NCBI RefSeq assembly: GCF_009017255.1 | Contig: NZ_WBZB01000011.1 | Coordinates: 1 to 64,000, forward strand | Source: Alkaliphilus serpentinus | Lineage (GTDB): Bacteria > Bacillota > Clostridia > Peptostreptococcales > Natronincolaceae | Direction: 5' to 3' | Length of the DNA stretch: 64,000 nucleotides | Program-made: the position numbers and the translations under genes | Shown: positions 62,056 through 64,000 of the stretch, in pieces | Position numbering within the stretch: position 1 is the first letter of the stretch | How the letters are laid out: the number at the start of each line of letters is the position of its first letter | Notes under the pieces: model-generated | What the model was told of the DNA's origin: nothing | Seen by the model: the letters and a program-made list of their open reading frames with translations, nothing else | Databases searched by the model: none

Positions 62056-64000
<1,945 letters not shown>

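Overview
The window is a gene-dense, AT-rich stretch of chromosome from an anaerobic, flagellated, spore-former-like member of the Clostridia. An Alkaliphilus-type genome is my best guess, from overall gene content and order rather than from any search. Supporting signs are strong GGAGG ribosome sites, sigma-A and sigma-28 promoters, rho-independent terminators, an NAD-type glutamate dehydrogenase, a 2[4Fe-4S] ferredoxin, Rex, CIRCE/groESL, a raiA-type non-coding RNA, a PepSY/YpeB-like protein and a frameshifted prfB. No rRNA, tRNA, CRISPR array, prophage or intact transposase was seen.

Layout. 1-1200: a divergent promoter region with a CsoR-like palindrome, a split permease encoded by two adjacent genes, and a leader element reading leftwards off the edge. 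1.2-4.2 kb: flagellar flaG-fliD-fliS-flgN-like operon from a sigma-28 promoter. 4.3-5.8 kb: raiA ncRNA with its own promoter and terminator, then the hibernation factor gene. 5.9-10.5 kb: DUF5317, secA, prfB. 10.5-15.9 kb: yaaR, a FliK-like protein, a FlhB-tail protein, flagellin, a second FliS and a 220-bp MITE-like insertion. 16-19.9 kb: tex, a membrane protein, an FMN riboswitch with ribU. 20.2-21.9 kb: tsaE-tsaB-rimI. 22-27.3 kb: MacAB-like export system plus a degenerate ABC ATPase. 27.4-30.6 kb: ECF sigma, anti-sigma and two polymer-forming membrane proteins. 30.9-42.5 kb: housekeeping and regulatory genes (tsaD, ABC-F, rex, MarR, ferredoxin, a P-loop/Asp23 fusion, gdh, HD-GYP, lemA) and a DnaA-box cluster.

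42.7-58.4 kb is the most distinctive region. A molybdenum hydroxylase of the xanthine dehydrogenase type (three subunits), an NCS2 purine permease and a PucR regulator are followed by an allFGH-like oxamate carbamoyltransferase set, a metal-dependent cyclase-family hydrolase, a nitrilase-family amidase, a CaiB/BaiF CoA-transferase and a YqeB/EF2563-type molybdenum-hydroxylase accessory protein. Together they look like a catabolic route that takes up a purine, hydroxylates it, opens or cleaves ureide-type intermediates and recovers energy through carbamoyl phosphate and acyl-CoA chemistry. The first operon begins with a structured leader that is nearly identical to the leftward leader at the start of the window, and that leader contains mutually exclusive pairings. 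It may be an undescribed cis-regulatory RNA.

58.6-64 kb: a YpeB-like protein, an OGG-type glycosylase, DUF554, an unidentified gene remnant, and CIRCE-groES-groEL (groEL runs off the end). Throughout, intergenic regions carry an oriented composite repeat: a 20-bp palindrome followed by AACATTC-type heptamers, often beside AATAGGT-type low-complexity tracts.
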